A model generated the notes under the pieces. It saw nothing but the letters and a program-made list of their open reading frames with translations, was not told the DNA's origin and ran no database searches. DNA of 64,000 bases, taken from assembly GCF_002081825.1 (NCBI RefSeq), contig NZ_MUKU01000003.1:124001-188000 (forward strand). Reading direction: 5' to 3'. The DNA is from Chromobacterium haemolyticum (GTDB lineage Bacteria; Pseudomonadota; Gammaproteobacteria; Burkholderiales; Chromobacteriaceae). Made by a program: the position numbers and the translations under genes. This document shows, one piece after another, positions 31,344 to 40,448 of this stretch; within the stretch, counting starts at the first letter, position 1; the number at the start of each line of letters is the position of its first letter.

Positions 31344-32024
31344 ATGCGCACTTTCCGTATCGCTCCCAGCATTCTTTCCGCCGATTTTTCCTGTCTTGGT
31401 CAAGAGGTTCGCGATGTCATCTCCGCCGGCGCCGACATCATCCATTTCGATGTGATGGACAATCACTATGTGCCCAACCTGACCATAGGGCCCATGGTGT
31501 GCGAAGCCATCCGCCCGCACAGCGCCGCGCCCATCGATGTCCATCTGATGGTGAAGCCGGTGGACAGCCTGGCCGCCGCCTTCGCCAAAGCCGGCGCGGA
31601 CATCATCACTTTCCACCCAGAAGCCTCCGAGCGTGTGGACCGCACGCTGGGCCTGATCAAGGATGCTGGCTGCAAGGCCGGCCTGGTGTTCAACCCCGCC
31701 ACCTCGCTGTCCTACCTTGACCATGTGATGGACAAGATAGACATGGTGCTGATCATGTCGGTGAACCCGGGCTTCGGCGGCCAAAAGTTCATCCCGCACG
31801 CGCTGGACAAAGTGCGCGAGGCGCGCCGCCGCATCGATGAATACACCGCCAAGCACGGCGGCGAAATCTGGCTGGAAGTGGACGGCGGCATCAAGGCCGA
31901 CAATATCCGCGCGGTGGCCGAGGCTGGCGCCGACACCTTCGTCGCCGGCTCCGCCATCTACGGCCAGGCCAACTATAAAACCGTGATCGACGCGATGCGC
32001 GCCGAGCTGGCCCAGCTCCGCTGA
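31344..32024 (+). CDS. rpe: Ribulose-phosphate 3-epimerase
   Basis: A 226-residue TIM-barrel enzyme interconverting ribulose 5-phosphate and xylulose 5-phosphate in the pentose phosphate pathway. Landmarks are [10 protein letters not shown], the metal-binding [32 protein letters not shown] and LEVDGGI. I place the start at ATG 31344, directly before [10 protein letters not shown]; the open frame extending to 31251 overlaps the divergent apaG promoter region. The SDR gene follows after 29 bp on the same strand. Confidence 0.96.
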   Translation: MRTFRIAPSILSADFSCLGQEVRDVISAGADIIHFDVMDNHYVPNLTIGPMVCEAIRPHSAAPIDVHLMVKPVDSLAAAFAKAGADIITFHPEASERVDRTLGLIKDAGCKAGLVFNPATSLSYLDHVMDKIDMVLIMSVNPGFGGQKFIPHALDKVREARRRIDEYTAKHGGEIWLEVDGGIKADNIRAVAEAGADTFVAGSAIYGQANYKTVIDAMRAELAQLR

Positions 32025-32053
32025 AGCCGGCCCTCTTCCCAGGAGCACAGACT

Positions 32054-32809
32054 ATGCATGCCTTCATCGTGACCGGCGCCTCCCGCGGCCTCGGCTTGGC
32101 GCTGACCGAAGCCCTGCTTGCCGACGGCTACCGTGTCGCCGGCCTGGCGCGCGGCGCCGTGGACGCGCTGGCCCCGCTGGCGCGCCGCTATCCGGAACGC
32201 CTGATCGCCCTAGACGTCGACCTCTCCGACGCCGCCGCGGTGGCCCCGGCCATCGTCGCCGCGGTGGAACAATTGAAGCCGGCCGATTGCGCCAGCCTCA
32301 ACCTGATCAACAACGCCGGCGTGGTGACGCCCATCGCCCAGGCCGGCCATTACCCGGCCGAAGACCTGGTCCGCGCGCTGGCGATCAATCTGGCGGCGCC
32401 GATGCTGGCCACGGACGCGCTGCTGCGCGCCAGCGCCGGCCTCAAGGCCCGCCGCCGCATCCTGAACATTTCCTCAGGCGCCGCCGCCAAACCCTACCCG
32501 GGCTGGAGCGTGTATTGCACCACCAAGGCCGGGCTGGACCACTTCAGCCGCAGCGTGGCCGCGGAACAGGCCGGCCAGGACAAGGCCGCGCAAATCGTCT
32601 CGCTCTATCCCGGCGTGGTCGACACCGACATGCAGGCCAGCATACGCGGCAGCGACGCCGAACAGTTTCCGCAAAAATCGCGTTTCGACGCGCTGAAAAC
32701 GGACGGCGAACTGAGCACCCCGGCCGCCGCCGCGCGCCGCATCGTCGATCACCTGCTGTCGCCGGCCTTTGGCCTGCAAGCCGTGGTGGACATCCGCAAC
32801 CTGGGCTGA
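32054..32809 (+). CDS. Short-chain dehydrogenase/reductase
   Basis: A 251-residue NAD(P)-dependent SDR. The cofactor-binding TGASRGLG lies at residues 8-15, NNAGV in the middle, the catalytic Ser in NISSGAA, and the YxxxK pair in YCTTKAG. Sequence feel is closest to the YueD/sepiapterin-reductase-like group that reduces diketones or pterins; the substrate is uncertain. AGGAG precedes the ATG. Its TGA stop is the left flank of family A copy A4. Confidence 0.82.
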   Translation: MHAFIVTGASRGLGLALTEALLADGYRVAGLARGAVDALAPLARRYPERLIALDVDLSDAAAVAPAIVAAVEQLKPADCASLNLINNAGVVTPIAQAGHYPAEDLVRALAINLAAPMLATDALLRASAGLKARRRILNISSGAAAKPYPGWSVYCTTKAGLDHFSRSVAAEQAGQDKAAQIVSLYPGVVDTDMQASIRGSDAEQFPQKSRFDALKTDGELSTPAAAARRIVDHLLSPAFGLQAVVDIRNLG

Positions 32810-32949
32810 GAACCTGTTTACGATCTGCTGCGCGTCGGCGATACGGCGTTGAAAACGCTTTCAGAATGCTCATGTACCACCTGTACATTCCGCTTCTTCA
32901 ACCGTTTTCGCCTTGTCTCGCCTTAGCTCGCGAGATCGTAAACACGTTC
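32810..32949 (+). mobile_element. Family A mini-element, copy A4 (best preserved)
   Basis: A 140-bp copy with nearly perfect ends: GAACCTGTTTACGATCT on the left and AGATCGTAAACACGTTC on the right (16 of 17 pair). It is flanked by exact TGA triplets, 32807-32809 (the SDR stop codon) and 32950-32952. This is the clearest evidence for a 3-bp target duplication in the family. Confidence 0.87.
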
Positions 32950-33023
32950 TGAGAAGCGGTTCAAAACCTGCCGCGCGTAGCGAGGCGCGACACGGCAAGC
33001 CCGCCTTAAACTAAACCAAACCG

Positions 33024-33043
33024 GCGGCGGCCAAGGCCGCCGC
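33024..33043. repeat. Hairpin before gph
   Basis: GCGGCGGCC and GGCCGCCGC form a perfect 9-bp stem with an AA loop, ending 12 bp before the gph ATG. No U tract follows. It may restrict ribosome access or act as a protein-binding site. Confidence 0.4.
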
Positions 33044-33055
33044 ACTGAAACGCCT

Positions 33056-33724
33056 ATGAACCTGAAACACATCAAAGCCGTCGCCTTCGATCTGGACGGC
33101 ACCCTGGTTGATTCCATCCCCGATCTGGCCGCCGCCGCCAACGCCATGCGCGAACACCTGGACCTGCCGCCGCTGCCGGCCCTGCGCATTCAGGAGCATG
33201 TCGGCGACGGCATCGCCAGCCTGGTGCACCGCGCGCTGACCAATGAACGCGACGGTCAGGCCGATCCGGCGCTGTGGGAGCGCGGCTACGTCTTCTTCAT
33301 CCAGTACTACCGCGAACACCTGAGCGACCACACCACTATCTACCCCGGCGTTAGCGAGGGCTTGGGCCTGTTGCGCGCGCTGCAACTGCCGCTGACGGTC
33401 ATCACCAACAAGTCCGAACGGCTGGCGCTGCCGTTATTGGAGCAACTGGGCCTGCGCGACCACTTCAGCCTGCTCATCGGCGGCGATACCCTGGCGGAAA
33501 AGAAGCCGTCGGCGCTGCCGCTGCAACATGTCTGCCAAGTGCTGGGCATCGCCCCGGAACAGATGGCGATGGTAGGCGACTCCGCCAACGATGTGCTGGC
33601 CGCTCGCAATGCCGGCTGCGCCGCCATCGCCGTCAGCTACGGCTATGCCGATGCGGCGAGCCTGGGCGCCGACTTGGTCGTGGCTAATATTGCCGAACTA
33701 TACGATTTGATGAAGAATAGCTGA
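33056..33724 (+). CDS. gph: Phosphoglycolate phosphatase
   Basis: A 222-residue HAD-superfamily phosphatase. Motif I is FDLDGTLVDSIPDL (nucleophile Asp13 region), motif II is the Thr in VITNKSE, motif III is the Lys in EKKPSALPL, and motif IV is MVGDSANDVLAARNAG. It dephosphorylates 2-phosphoglycolate arising from DNA repair. The genomic order rpe-(SDR)-gph-trpE is a variant of the widespread rpe-gph-trpE arrangement, which supports the call. Confidence 0.93.
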   Translation: MNLKHIKAVAFDLDGTLVDSIPDLAAAANAMREHLDLPPLPALRIQEHVGDGIASLVHRALTNERDGQADPALWERGYVFFIQYYREHLSDHTTIYPGVSEGLGLLRALQLPLTVITNKSERLALPLLEQLGLRDHFSLLIGGDTLAEKKPSALPLQHVCQVLGIAPEQMAMVGDSANDVLAARNAGCAAIAVSYGYADAASLGADLVVANIAELYDLMKNS

Positions 33725-33862
33725 TCAGCTGATAACTTCTTTTACGGATGACAACTTCATGAACAAGCAAGGATACCGGCTTGGATGCCGATGGCGTCGC
33801 TCAATGCCTGTTTAACAAGCCGCATTCGACCTCACCACGACCACAAAAGCGCAGGACCCGCC

Positions 33863-35326
33863 ATGACTCATGAAGAATTCAACCGCCTCGCCACCGCCGG
33901 CTACAACCGCATCCCGGTCAGCCTGGAGTTGTTCGCCGACCTCGACACCCCGATGTCGGTCTACCTGAAACTGGCCAACCAGCCCTATTCCTATCTGCTG
34001 GAGTCCGTTGTCGGCGGCGAACGCTTTGGCCGCTACTCCTTCATCGGCCTGCCGTCCACCACCCGGCTGCGAGTCAACGGCCAGCAGGTACAGGTGGAAT
34101 ACGGCGACAAAGTCATCGAGCGCCACAGCGGCGACCCGCTTGCCTTCATCGAAGCCTTTCAACAACGCTTCCACACTCCGTCTCAACCCGGCTTGCCCCG
34201 CTTCACCGGCGGCCTGGTGGGCTATTTCGGCTACGACACCATCCGCCACATCGAAAAGCGGCTGTCCGAAACCAGCAAGCCCGACACCATAGGCACGCCG
34301 GACATGCTGCTGATGGTGTCCGAGGAATTGGCCGTGGTGGACAACCTGTCCGGCAAGCTTTATCTGATCGTCTACGCCGATCCGGAAGTGCCCAACGCGC
34401 TGCTCAAAGCCGAAGCGCGGCTGGCGCAACTGCGCGCCCGCCTGCGCGAGCCGCTGGAAGCGCCCTTGTCCTTGCCTGCCCAAGGCACGCAATCGGCGTC
34501 CGAGTACGGCGAACAGGCCTTCAAAGACGCGGTATCCGCCTGCAAGCGCTATATCCACGACGGCGACATCATGCAGGTGGTGCTGTCGCAACGCATGCAA
34601 ATGCCGTTCGCAGAGACCCCGCTCAGCCTCTACCGCGCCCTGCGCAGCCTGAACCCCTCGCCCTATATGTTCCTCTATCACTTCGACGACTTCCACGTGG
34701 TGGGCGCCTCGCCGGAAATCCTGGTGCGCCGCGAGCAAGACACCGTCACCGTGCGTCCTATCGCCGGCACCCGCCCGCGCGGCCAAACCCGCGAGCAGGA
34801 CGAGGCGCTGGCCGCCGAGTTGCTGGCCGACCCCAAGGAAATCGCCGAACACGTGATGCTGATGGACCTGGGCCGCAACGACGTGGGCCGCGTCGCCGCC
34901 ACCGGCAGCGTGCGCGTCACCGACAATATGGCCATCGAACGCTATTCCCATGTGATGCACATCGTGTCCAGCGTGGAGGGCAAGGTCGGCCCCGAGGTGT
35001 CGAACATCGACGTGCTCAAGGCCACTTTTCCGGCCGGCACCCTGTCCGGCGCGCCCAAGGTAAGGGCGATGGAAATCATCGACCAGTTCGAGCCCAGCAA
35101 GCGCGGCATCTACGGCGGCGCAGTCGGCTATCTCGGCTTTAACGGCGATATGGATCTGTGCATCGCCATCCGCACCGCGGTATTGAAAAACCGCATGCTC
35201 TACGTGCAGGCCGGCGCCGGCATCGTCGCCGATTCCTCGCCGGAAATGGAATGGCAGGAAACCCAGAACAAGGCGCGCGCAGTGCTGCGCGCCGCGGCGC
35301 TGGCCCAGCAGGGGCTGGACGCCTGA
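33863..35326 (+). CDS. trpE: Anthranilate synthase component I
   Basis: A 487-residue chorismate-utilising enzyme, first step of tryptophan synthesis with TrpG (not in this window). The regulatory tryptophan-binding motif LLES lies in [21 protein letters not shown]-type context (about residues 50-55). The C-terminal catalytic half has [46 protein letters not shown] and [10 protein letters not shown] start at ATG 33863, directly before THEEFNRLA; the upstream extension is unlikely. A hairpin follows the stop. Confidence 0.95.
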   Translation: MTHEEFNRLATAGYNRIPVSLELFADLDTPMSVYLKLANQPYSYLLESVVGGERFGRYSFIGLPSTTRLRVNGQQVQVEYGDKVIERHSGDPLAFIEAFQQRFHTPSQPGLPRFTGGLVGYFGYDTIRHIEKRLSETSKPDTIGTPDMLLMVSEELAVVDNLSGKLYLIVYADPEVPNALLKAEARLAQLRARLREPLEAPLSLPAQGTQSASEYGEQAFKDAVSACKRYIHDGDIMQVVLSQRMQMPFAETPLSLYRALRSLNPSPYMFLYHFDDFHVVGASPEILVRREQDTVTVRPIAGTRPRGQTREQDEALAAELLADPKEIAEHVMLMDLGRNDVGRVAATGSVRVTDNMAIERYSHVMHIVSSVEGKVGPEVSNIDVLKATFPAGTLSGAPKVRAMEIIDQFEPSKRGIYGGAVGYLGFNGDMDLCIAIRTAVLKNRMLYVQAGAGIVADSSPEMEWQETQNKARAVLRAAALAQQGLDA

Positions 35327-35332
35327 TCCGGT

Positions 35333-35360
35333 CAAACGGTCCGCCCTGGCGGGCCGTTTG
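35333..35360. terminator. Terminator-like hairpin between trpE and the PhyH gene
   Basis: CAAACGG (35333-35339) pairs with CCGTTTG (35354-35360), and CCGCC with GGCGG inside, giving about 12 paired bases. It has no U tract. It lies between convergent genes and may serve both. Confidence 0.55.
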
Positions 35361-35379
35361 GCATTCAACAGCTTCTTGC

Positions 35380-36189
35380 TCAGGCCGCCGGCCACAGCAC
35401 CGGAAACCAATCCTCGCGCAAGCGCTGGCCCGGCCGCATGCCATGTTCCGGATAGGGCGGCGAAGTGCGGCCCGGACGCTCGGCGTAGCGCGCGTCGTCG
35501 CCCAGCCAACGCAAGGACAAGGCGCGCCGCCTACCTCCGCCGGGATTGCCCCGCGCGCCGTGCACAGTCCGGAAGTCGAAAACTACTGCGTCGCCCGGCT
35601 CCAAAGCCCATTCCAACACCTCCATGCCCGGCTCGCGATCCGGGTCCGGCGCGTCTCGATATCGGCGCGCGTCGCCTTGATAAAAACTGGATTCATCTTT
35701 CCAGCGCAGCGGCCGCACCCATTCCTCCCAGCGGTGCGAACCGGCGATCAGGCGCAGCGTCGCCTCATCCACCGGGTCCACCGGAATCCAGAAACTGACG
35801 GTCTGTTCGCCGTCGACGAAGTAATACGGGATGTCCTGATGCCAGGGCGTGGGCTTGTGAGTACCGGGCTCCTTGACCAGCACATGCTCGTGGAAGAATT
35901 GCGCGCTGGCCGAACGCATCAAGGCAGCGGCGCAGGCCGCGGACGGCGACTCCCTCACCACCGCTTCGAATTCGGGAATCTGCCGCCAATTGCAATAATC
36001 CTCAAAAAAGGACCCCGGCTCGCCTGCCGCCACCACATTGCCGGCGTAGGAGCCGGGCGCGCGCAGATTGCGCTCGATGCCGGCGGCGATGACGTCCACC
36101 CAATCGCGAAACAGGCCGCGCAGGCAGACTGCGCCGTCGCGCTGGAAGGCGGCGACGTCGGCGGCGGAAATCTCGGGACAGGCAAGCAT
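35380..36189 (-). CDS. Phytanoyl-CoA dioxygenase-family oxygenase
   Basis: A 269-residue Fe(II)/2-oxoglutarate-dependent oxygenase of the PhyH family. The iron-binding HxD is in TPWHQDIPYYF, the distal His in FRTVHGARGNPG, and the 2-oxoglutarate-binding Arg is probably in RRRALSLRW. The substrate is unknown; family members hydroxylate lipids, amino acids and natural products. ATG 36189 has a GAGGAGA site and was preferred over an in-frame start at 36228. It is divergent from a LysR regulator, its probable controller. Confidence 0.85.
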   Translation of the reverse strand: MLACPEISAADVAAFQRDGAVCLRGLFRDWVDVIAAGIERNLRAPGSYAGNVVAAGEPGSFFEDYCNWRQIPEFEAVVRESPSAACAAALMRSASAQFFHEHVLVKEPGTHKPTPWHQDIPYYFVDGEQTVSFWIPVDPVDEATLRLIAGSHRWEEWVRPLRWKDESSFYQGDARRYRDAPDPDREPGMEVLEWALEPGDAVVFDFRTVHGARGNPGGGRRRALSLRWLGDDARYAERPGRTSPPYPEHGMRPGQRLREDWFPVLWPAA

Positions 36190-36310
36190 GACGTTCTCCT
36201 CTCGATTGATGCGGGTGGGCGCCGCCACTGTGGGCGGCTGCCCTCACTATCGCCGCAAATCCATGCCAAAATAAAATAATATGTTTTGATTGTTCTCCTC
36301 GGAAAAAACG

Positions 36311-37240
36311 ATGAAGTTAACCCTGCGCCAATTACGCTACGCGCTGGCCGTGGCCCGTCACGGCGGCATCAGCGCGGCGGCCGAACGACTGAACGTGTCT
36401 CAGCCGGCTGTGTCCGCCGCCGTAGGCGAGCTGGAAAACATCTTGGGCCAGGCCCTGTTTATCCGCACCCGCGGCGCCGGAATGGCGACGACGCCGTTTG
36501 GCAGGCAGGCTTTGGCGCAAGCGCGATGGACCGTGGAAGCCGCAATGGCGCTGGAGGGGCTGGCCGACGGCGCGGACGCGCTAGCCGGGGAGTTGGCGCT
36601 GGGCTGCTTTGAGGACTTGGCGCCCTACTGCTTGCCGCCTGTGTTGCGCGCGCTGCGCGAACGTCATCCGTCTCTACGCGTGGAGGTGCGCGAATGTGGG
36701 TTCGACCTGATCGGCCCGCAGCTGCTTCAGGGCGGGCTGGACGCCGCCATCAGCTATGATCTGGCGCTGCCGCCCACGCTGGCCTTGACCGAACTGCGCA
36801 CGCTGGCGCCTCACGCGCTGCTGGCGGTCGATCATCCGCTGGCGCGGACAGAGCGGGTAATGTTGAAGGAGTTGTGCGAATGGCCGCTGTTGCTGACCGA
36901 ACAAGCGCACAGCGGCTCGCATTTTCTGGACTTGCTACGCATGCACGGGTTACGGCCGGCGCGGCTGGAGTCGGTCCGCAGTTTTGAACTACAGCGCGGC
37001 ATGGTGGCCCACGGCCTGGGCGTGGCCATCGCTTACACCCGCCCCAGCGGCGATCACAGCTACGACGGCCGGCCGCTGACGCTGCGTCCCATCGCCGAGC
37101 CGCTGCCGGAACAACGCATCGTGCTGGCCTGCCTGCGCGAGCGGGCGGAAACGCCGGCCGTCGCCGCGCTGCGCGAACGGGCGCTGGACTGGTTCACGGC
37201 CAGGCCCGCGTTTGGCGTCGGCGCGCCCGACGAAGGCTGA
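36311..37240 (+). CDS. LysR-family transcriptional regulator
   Basis: A 309-residue LTTR. The N-terminal winged HTH is LRQLRYALAVARHGGISAAA followed by ERLNVSQPAVSAAVGELE (residues about 4-41). A type-2 periplasmic-binding-like effector domain follows. It is divergent from the PhyH oxygenase across a 121-bp gap that contains AT-rich sequence, the classical arrangement for LTTR-target pairs, so it probably controls that gene. Start ATG 36311 gives the usual LTTR N-terminus. Effector unknown. Confidence 0.88.
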   Translation: MKLTLRQLRYALAVARHGGISAAAERLNVSQPAVSAAVGELENILGQALFIRTRGAGMATTPFGRQALAQARWTVEAAMALEGLADGADALAGELALGCFEDLAPYCLPPVLRALRERHPSLRVEVRECGFDLIGPQLLQGGLDAAISYDLALPPTLALTELRTLAPHALLAVDHPLARTERVMLKELCEWPLLLTEQAHSGSHFLDLLRMHGLRPARLESVRSFELQRGMVAHGLGVAIAYTRPSGDHSYDGRPLTLRPIAEPLPEQRIVLACLRERAETPAVAALRERALDWFTARPAFGVGAPDEG

Positions 37241-37278
37241 TGAGACTTCCACCGCGTCTCGCGACGCGCGACAGCGGC

Positions 37279-37890
37279 TCAGCCGGCCTGGGCTTGCAGA
37301 TACTGACTTATCTTGGCCGCGCTGATCTTCTGCATGCCGCACAACTGGCCGTGATCGGCCAGCCGCGCGCCGTAACGGCGGCTGAGCTCGCCCTGCAAAT
37401 GGCACAACAGTTGCGCGGCCATTTCCGCGTCGGCCAGCGCCCGGTGGGCGCGGCCGGTGTCCGGCAAGCTCAGCCAGCGCGCCAAAGTGCCCAGCTTGTG
37501 GTCCGGCGCCTGCGGCAACACCCGGCGCGACAACAACAGGGTGCAGGCGAAGTCCTGCTGGCGCCCCAGGCCCAATTGGGCCAGCTCGTAATCCCAAAAC
37601 TTGCGGTCGAAGCTGGCGTTGTGAGCGGCCAGCGGCGTGTCGCCGACGAAGCGCGCCGCTTCGGCCATCGCCACCGCCGGCGGCGGCGCGTCGCGCAACA
37701 TCGCGTTGCTGATGCCTGTCAGGCGCTCGATCATCGGCGGAATCCACACGCCGGCGTTGATCAGGCTTTGATAGCGGCCGACGATGCGGCCGTCCTCCAG
37801 CAGCGCCACGCCGATTTCGGTGGCGCGGCAATCGCGCCCCGGAGACGCGCCGTTGGTTTCAAAGTCGATGACGGCGATGCGTCTACTCAT
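37279..37890 (-). CDS. DnaQ-like 3'-5' exonuclease
   Basis: A 203-residue DEDDh exonuclease. ExoI is in VIDFETNG (Asp8, Glu10), ExoII in AHNASFDRKFWDYEL, and ExoIII in HRALADAEMAAQLL. It resembles DNA polymerase III epsilon-like exonucleases that act alone rather than the replicative DnaQ, and may process DNA or small RNA. The ATG at 37890 overlaps the stop of the upstream 68-residue gene (ATGA), indicating translational coupling. The longer upstream frame is a shadow. Confidence 0.85.
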   Translation of the reverse strand: MSRRIAVIDFETNGASPGRDCRATEIGVALLEDGRIVGRYQSLINAGVWIPPMIERLTGISNAMLRDAPPPAVAMAEAARFVGDTPLAAHNASFDRKFWDYELAQLGLGRQQDFACTLLLSRRVLPQAPDHKLGTLARWLSLPDTGRAHRALADAEMAAQLLCHLQGELSRRYGARLADHGQLCGMQKISAAKISQYLQAQAG

Positions 37891-38093
37891 TTCAGCGCCG
37901 CCCGCGCCGCCTCTTCCGGGCTCAGGCCGTCGTAGTACTGATCGGTGTACCACTCCGCCTGTTCCTCGATATGCTCCTGCGCCTCCGCCACGGTGGCGCC
38001 GGCCGCCACCAGGTGAGTTTCCACCTCGGCGCACCACTCCAGCAGCGCGCGGGTTTCCTCGTCCAACTCGTCTTGTTTTTGCTTCTTGGCCAT
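37887..38093 (-). CDS. Small acidic protein coupled to the exonuclease
   Basis: A 68-residue protein (MAKKQKQDELDEETRALLEW...) rich in Glu and Ala, predicted helical, with one Cys. I do not recognise a family. The TGA stop overlaps the exonuclease ATG by one base pair in an ATGA junction, so the two proteins are probably made together and may interact. The start is preceded by GGATACGGCC without a strong ribosome site. It lies upstream of the exonuclease on the same strand. Confidence 0.65.
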   Translation of the reverse strand: MAKKQKQDELDEETRALLEWCAEVETHLVAAGATVAEAQEHIEEQAEWYTDQYYDGLSPEEAARAALK

Positions 38094-38168
38094 GGCCGTA
38101 TCCTCACATCGCTTCCGCGTGCCGAAAACTGCGCATTCTACCCGCGCAAGCCGCGGCGGCCAAACCGC

Positions 38169-39791
38169 TCACACCCGCATATGGCGGATGGATTCGCTCA
38201 GCTCGCCGAAATGGCCGCGCAGCTGCACCAACTCGTCTTGCACCAGCTCAACCGAACGGCTGGTGGTGCCGGCGTGCTGGGTCACTTCGTCGACGTTGGC
38301 CAGAATTTGCGCGCCGGCCGCCTTCTGATTGTCCAGCAGCCGAGAGATATTGCGGATGCGCTCCTCCGCCACGCCGGCCTGGCGGCCGATCTGGCCCACC
38401 ATGCCGCCCAGCTGCTTCACCAGTTCCACGCCCTGCTCCACCTGGCCCACGCCGTTTTCCATGCCGCTGACCACTTGCACCGAGGTGGCCTGCAACTGGG
38501 AAATGACGTTGACGATGTCCGCCGTCGCCTGCGCGGTGCGTTCCGCCAGCGCGCGCACCTCGTCCGCCACCACGGCGAAGCCGCGGCCGGATTCGCCTGC
38601 GCGCGCGGCTTCGATGGCCGCGTTCAAGGCCAAAAGATTGGTCTGATCGGCGATGCTGCGGATTGAATCCACCATGCCGCCTATCTTGCGGATGTCGCCT
38701 TCCAGCAGTTGCACGCTGTTGGCGCTATGATGAATGGTTTGGGCCAGGTTGCCGATATTGCCCACGGTCTGCTGCACCGCCTTGCTGCCTTCGCTCGAGC
38801 ATTGCCCCACTTCGCCGGCGATGCGCAAAGTGCTGTCGGCGTGCTCGGCCACGCTGGCCAGATGGTCGGCCAGTTGCTGAATGGCGCCGGCCATGAACTG
38901 CGCCGAATCGGTTTGCAGCCGGCTGGCCTGTTCCACGTTTTGGGTGAGTTGGGCGATCTCGTCGACCGAACCCCCAAGCGCGCCCGAAGTCTGGCCCACT
39001 TTGCCCACAATGCCCTGCAGAGTGTCCATCAGGGTATTGAATTCGCCGATGGCCGCGCCCAGCTCATTGCGCCGTCCCACTTGAGCACGGATGGACAGAT
39101 CGCCGCTGCGTTCGATGCGCTGCGCCGTGTCCTTGAAACGCTCGATGGGAGGCAGCACCGACCGCGCTACCCACCAGCACAGCAGGGCCATCAGCAAAGC
39201 CGCAACCAGCGCCGCCACAATGATGATCACGGCAGCCACGCCAACCTGCGCCACCGTGCTATCGTTCTGCCGCCTCGAACCGCTGTCGATGGCGTCGGCC
39301 AGTTTTTCCATCTTGTCCTCCAACAGCGCAAAGTCCTGCTGGAAGTCCTTCAACTTGGCCGTGGCCTGCTCCGGCTGGTCAAAGCCGGCGGCTACGATGG
39401 CGGCGGCCGCTCCGGTATAGCGTTCCACCACCGGCAGTATCTGCTGCAGCAAGGAACGGGCTTCGGGATCGCTGATCTTGTCCTGGTTTTCCTTCATCGC
39501 GCCGAGAAAGCGCTTGCTGTGCTCGTCCACGTCCTTGCGGATTTCGGTCAGCGCGGCGCGATCGCCGTTTTTCTGCGCCAACATCAGCGCCAGAACGTCG
39601 CCGTGCACCGCGTCGTGCATCATGTCGGCATCCATCTGCCGCCGCACCGCGCCCTGGCTGTCCAGCAACTCGTTGATGCTGCGCACCAGATGCGCCGTGC
39701 TTTGGTAGTCAACCGCGCCGATCAGCAGACAGGACACCACTACGCCGAAAGCCAGCAGCTGCAGCTGCGCCCTAATCGTCAAGCCTTGCAT
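38169..39791 (-). CDS. Methyl-accepting chemotaxis protein
   Basis: A 540-residue chemoreceptor. TM1 lies at about residues 9-29, a periplasmic helical four-helix-bundle-like sensor at about 30-180, and TM2 at about 182-210 ([22 protein letters not shown]). A HAMP domain ([22 protein letters not shown]) and the signalling domain with the conserved hairpin tip [20 protein letters not shown] then [18 protein letters not shown] follow. It ends SESIRHMRV, with no CheR/CheB-binding pentapeptide. Ligand unknown. It transmits to CheW/CheA at the inner membrane. Confidence 0.92.
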   Translation of the reverse strand: MQGLTIRAQLQLLAFGVVVSCLLIGAVDYQSTAHLVRSINELLDSQGAVRRQMDADMMHDAVHGDVLALMLAQKNGDRAALTEIRKDVDEHSKRFLGAMKENQDKISDPEARSLLQQILPVVERYTGAAAAIVAAGFDQPEQATAKLKDFQQDFALLEDKMEKLADAIDSGSRRQNDSTVAQVGVAAVIIIVAALVAALLMALLCWWVARSVLPPIERFKDTAQRIERSGDLSIRAQVGRRNELGAAIGEFNTLMDTLQGIVGKVGQTSGALGGSVDEIAQLTQNVEQASRLQTDSAQFMAGAIQQLADHLASVAEHADSTLRIAGEVGQCSSEGSKAVQQTVGNIGNLAQTIHHSANSVQLLEGDIRKIGGMVDSIRSIADQTNLLALNAAIEAARAGESGRGFAVVADEVRALAERTAQATADIVNVISQLQATSVQVVSGMENGVGQVEQGVELVKQLGGMVGQIGRQAGVAEERIRNISRLLDNQKAAGAQILANVDEVTQHAGTTSRSVELVQDELVQLRGHFGELSESIRHMRV

Positions 39792-39873
39792 CGCGGCCCC
39801 CTTGCCTCAATATTAATGCCCACAGCATTAACACTAATACATTCCAGGGATTCCGCCGAAGCAATTGGGCCGG

Positions 39874-40281
39874 CTATAGATCCACTTTGCCGCGTAGGGA
39901 CTTGACCTCGCCGCGCCGCGTCTTGCCGGCCAGCCGCCGCTGCTTGGAGCCGTAAGTGGGTTTGGTGGCGCGGCGCGCCTTGGGGATGTGACTGGCGGCA
40001 TCGACCCAGGCCTGCAGGCGCTGCAGCGCGTCCGCGCGGTTCAATTCCTGGGTGCGATGCTGCTGCGCCTTGATCACCAGAACCCCATCCTTGTTCAAGC
40101 GTTGGTCCGGCTGGGCCAGCAGCCGCTCCCGCAGCCATTCCGGCAGCGAGGAAGCCCGCACGTCGAAGCGCAGATGCACCGCCGACGACACTTTGTTGAC
40201 GTTTTGCCCGCCCGCGCCTTGCGCGCGCATCGCGCTGAATTCCACTTCGCGCTCGCTGATCGGATACCGCGGCTTGTCCAT
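39874..40281 (-). CDS. arfB: Alternative ribosome-rescue factor ArfB (YaeJ)
   Basis: A 135-residue peptidyl-tRNA hydrolase that rescues ribosomes stalled without a stop codon. The catalytic GGQ is at residues 24-26 (GAGGQNVNKVSSAV). The C-terminal tail is very basic (KARRATKPTYGSKQRRLAGK), as needed to sense the empty mRNA channel. Length matches ArfB rather than full release factors. ATG 40281 was preferred over an upstream TTG (40293). Confidence 0.93.
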   Translation of the reverse strand: MDKPRYPISEREVEFSAMRAQGAGGQNVNKVSSAVHLRFDVRASSLPEWLRERLLAQPDQRLNKDGVLVIKAQQHRTQELNRADALQRLQAWVDAASHIPKARRATKPTYGSKQRRLAGKTRRGEVKSLRGKVDL

Positions 40282-40448
40282 GATGCAGACCAACAGTCAA
40301 AAGAGATAATTGTAGCGCACGCGCCGCATACCTTGGCATGGGGCGGCGTTTTATTTCAGAGTGAAATTGTATGGATATCAATAGACTGCTATTGTCGTGC
40401 GCTTGCCTGGCCGATACCCTGCCAGACGCTCTTTGCCCATAGAACACG

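Noticed and set aside
32953-33020. Further decayed family A fragment just before gph
   Set aside because: There is some resemblance to the left half (AACCTG, GCGCG, GACACGGC), but similarity is too short to separate from GC-rich background.
33759-33815. 18-codon ORF upstream of trpE as a trp leader peptide
   Set aside because: It contains only one Trp codon, not tandem Trp codons, and no terminator/antiterminator pair follows before trpE.
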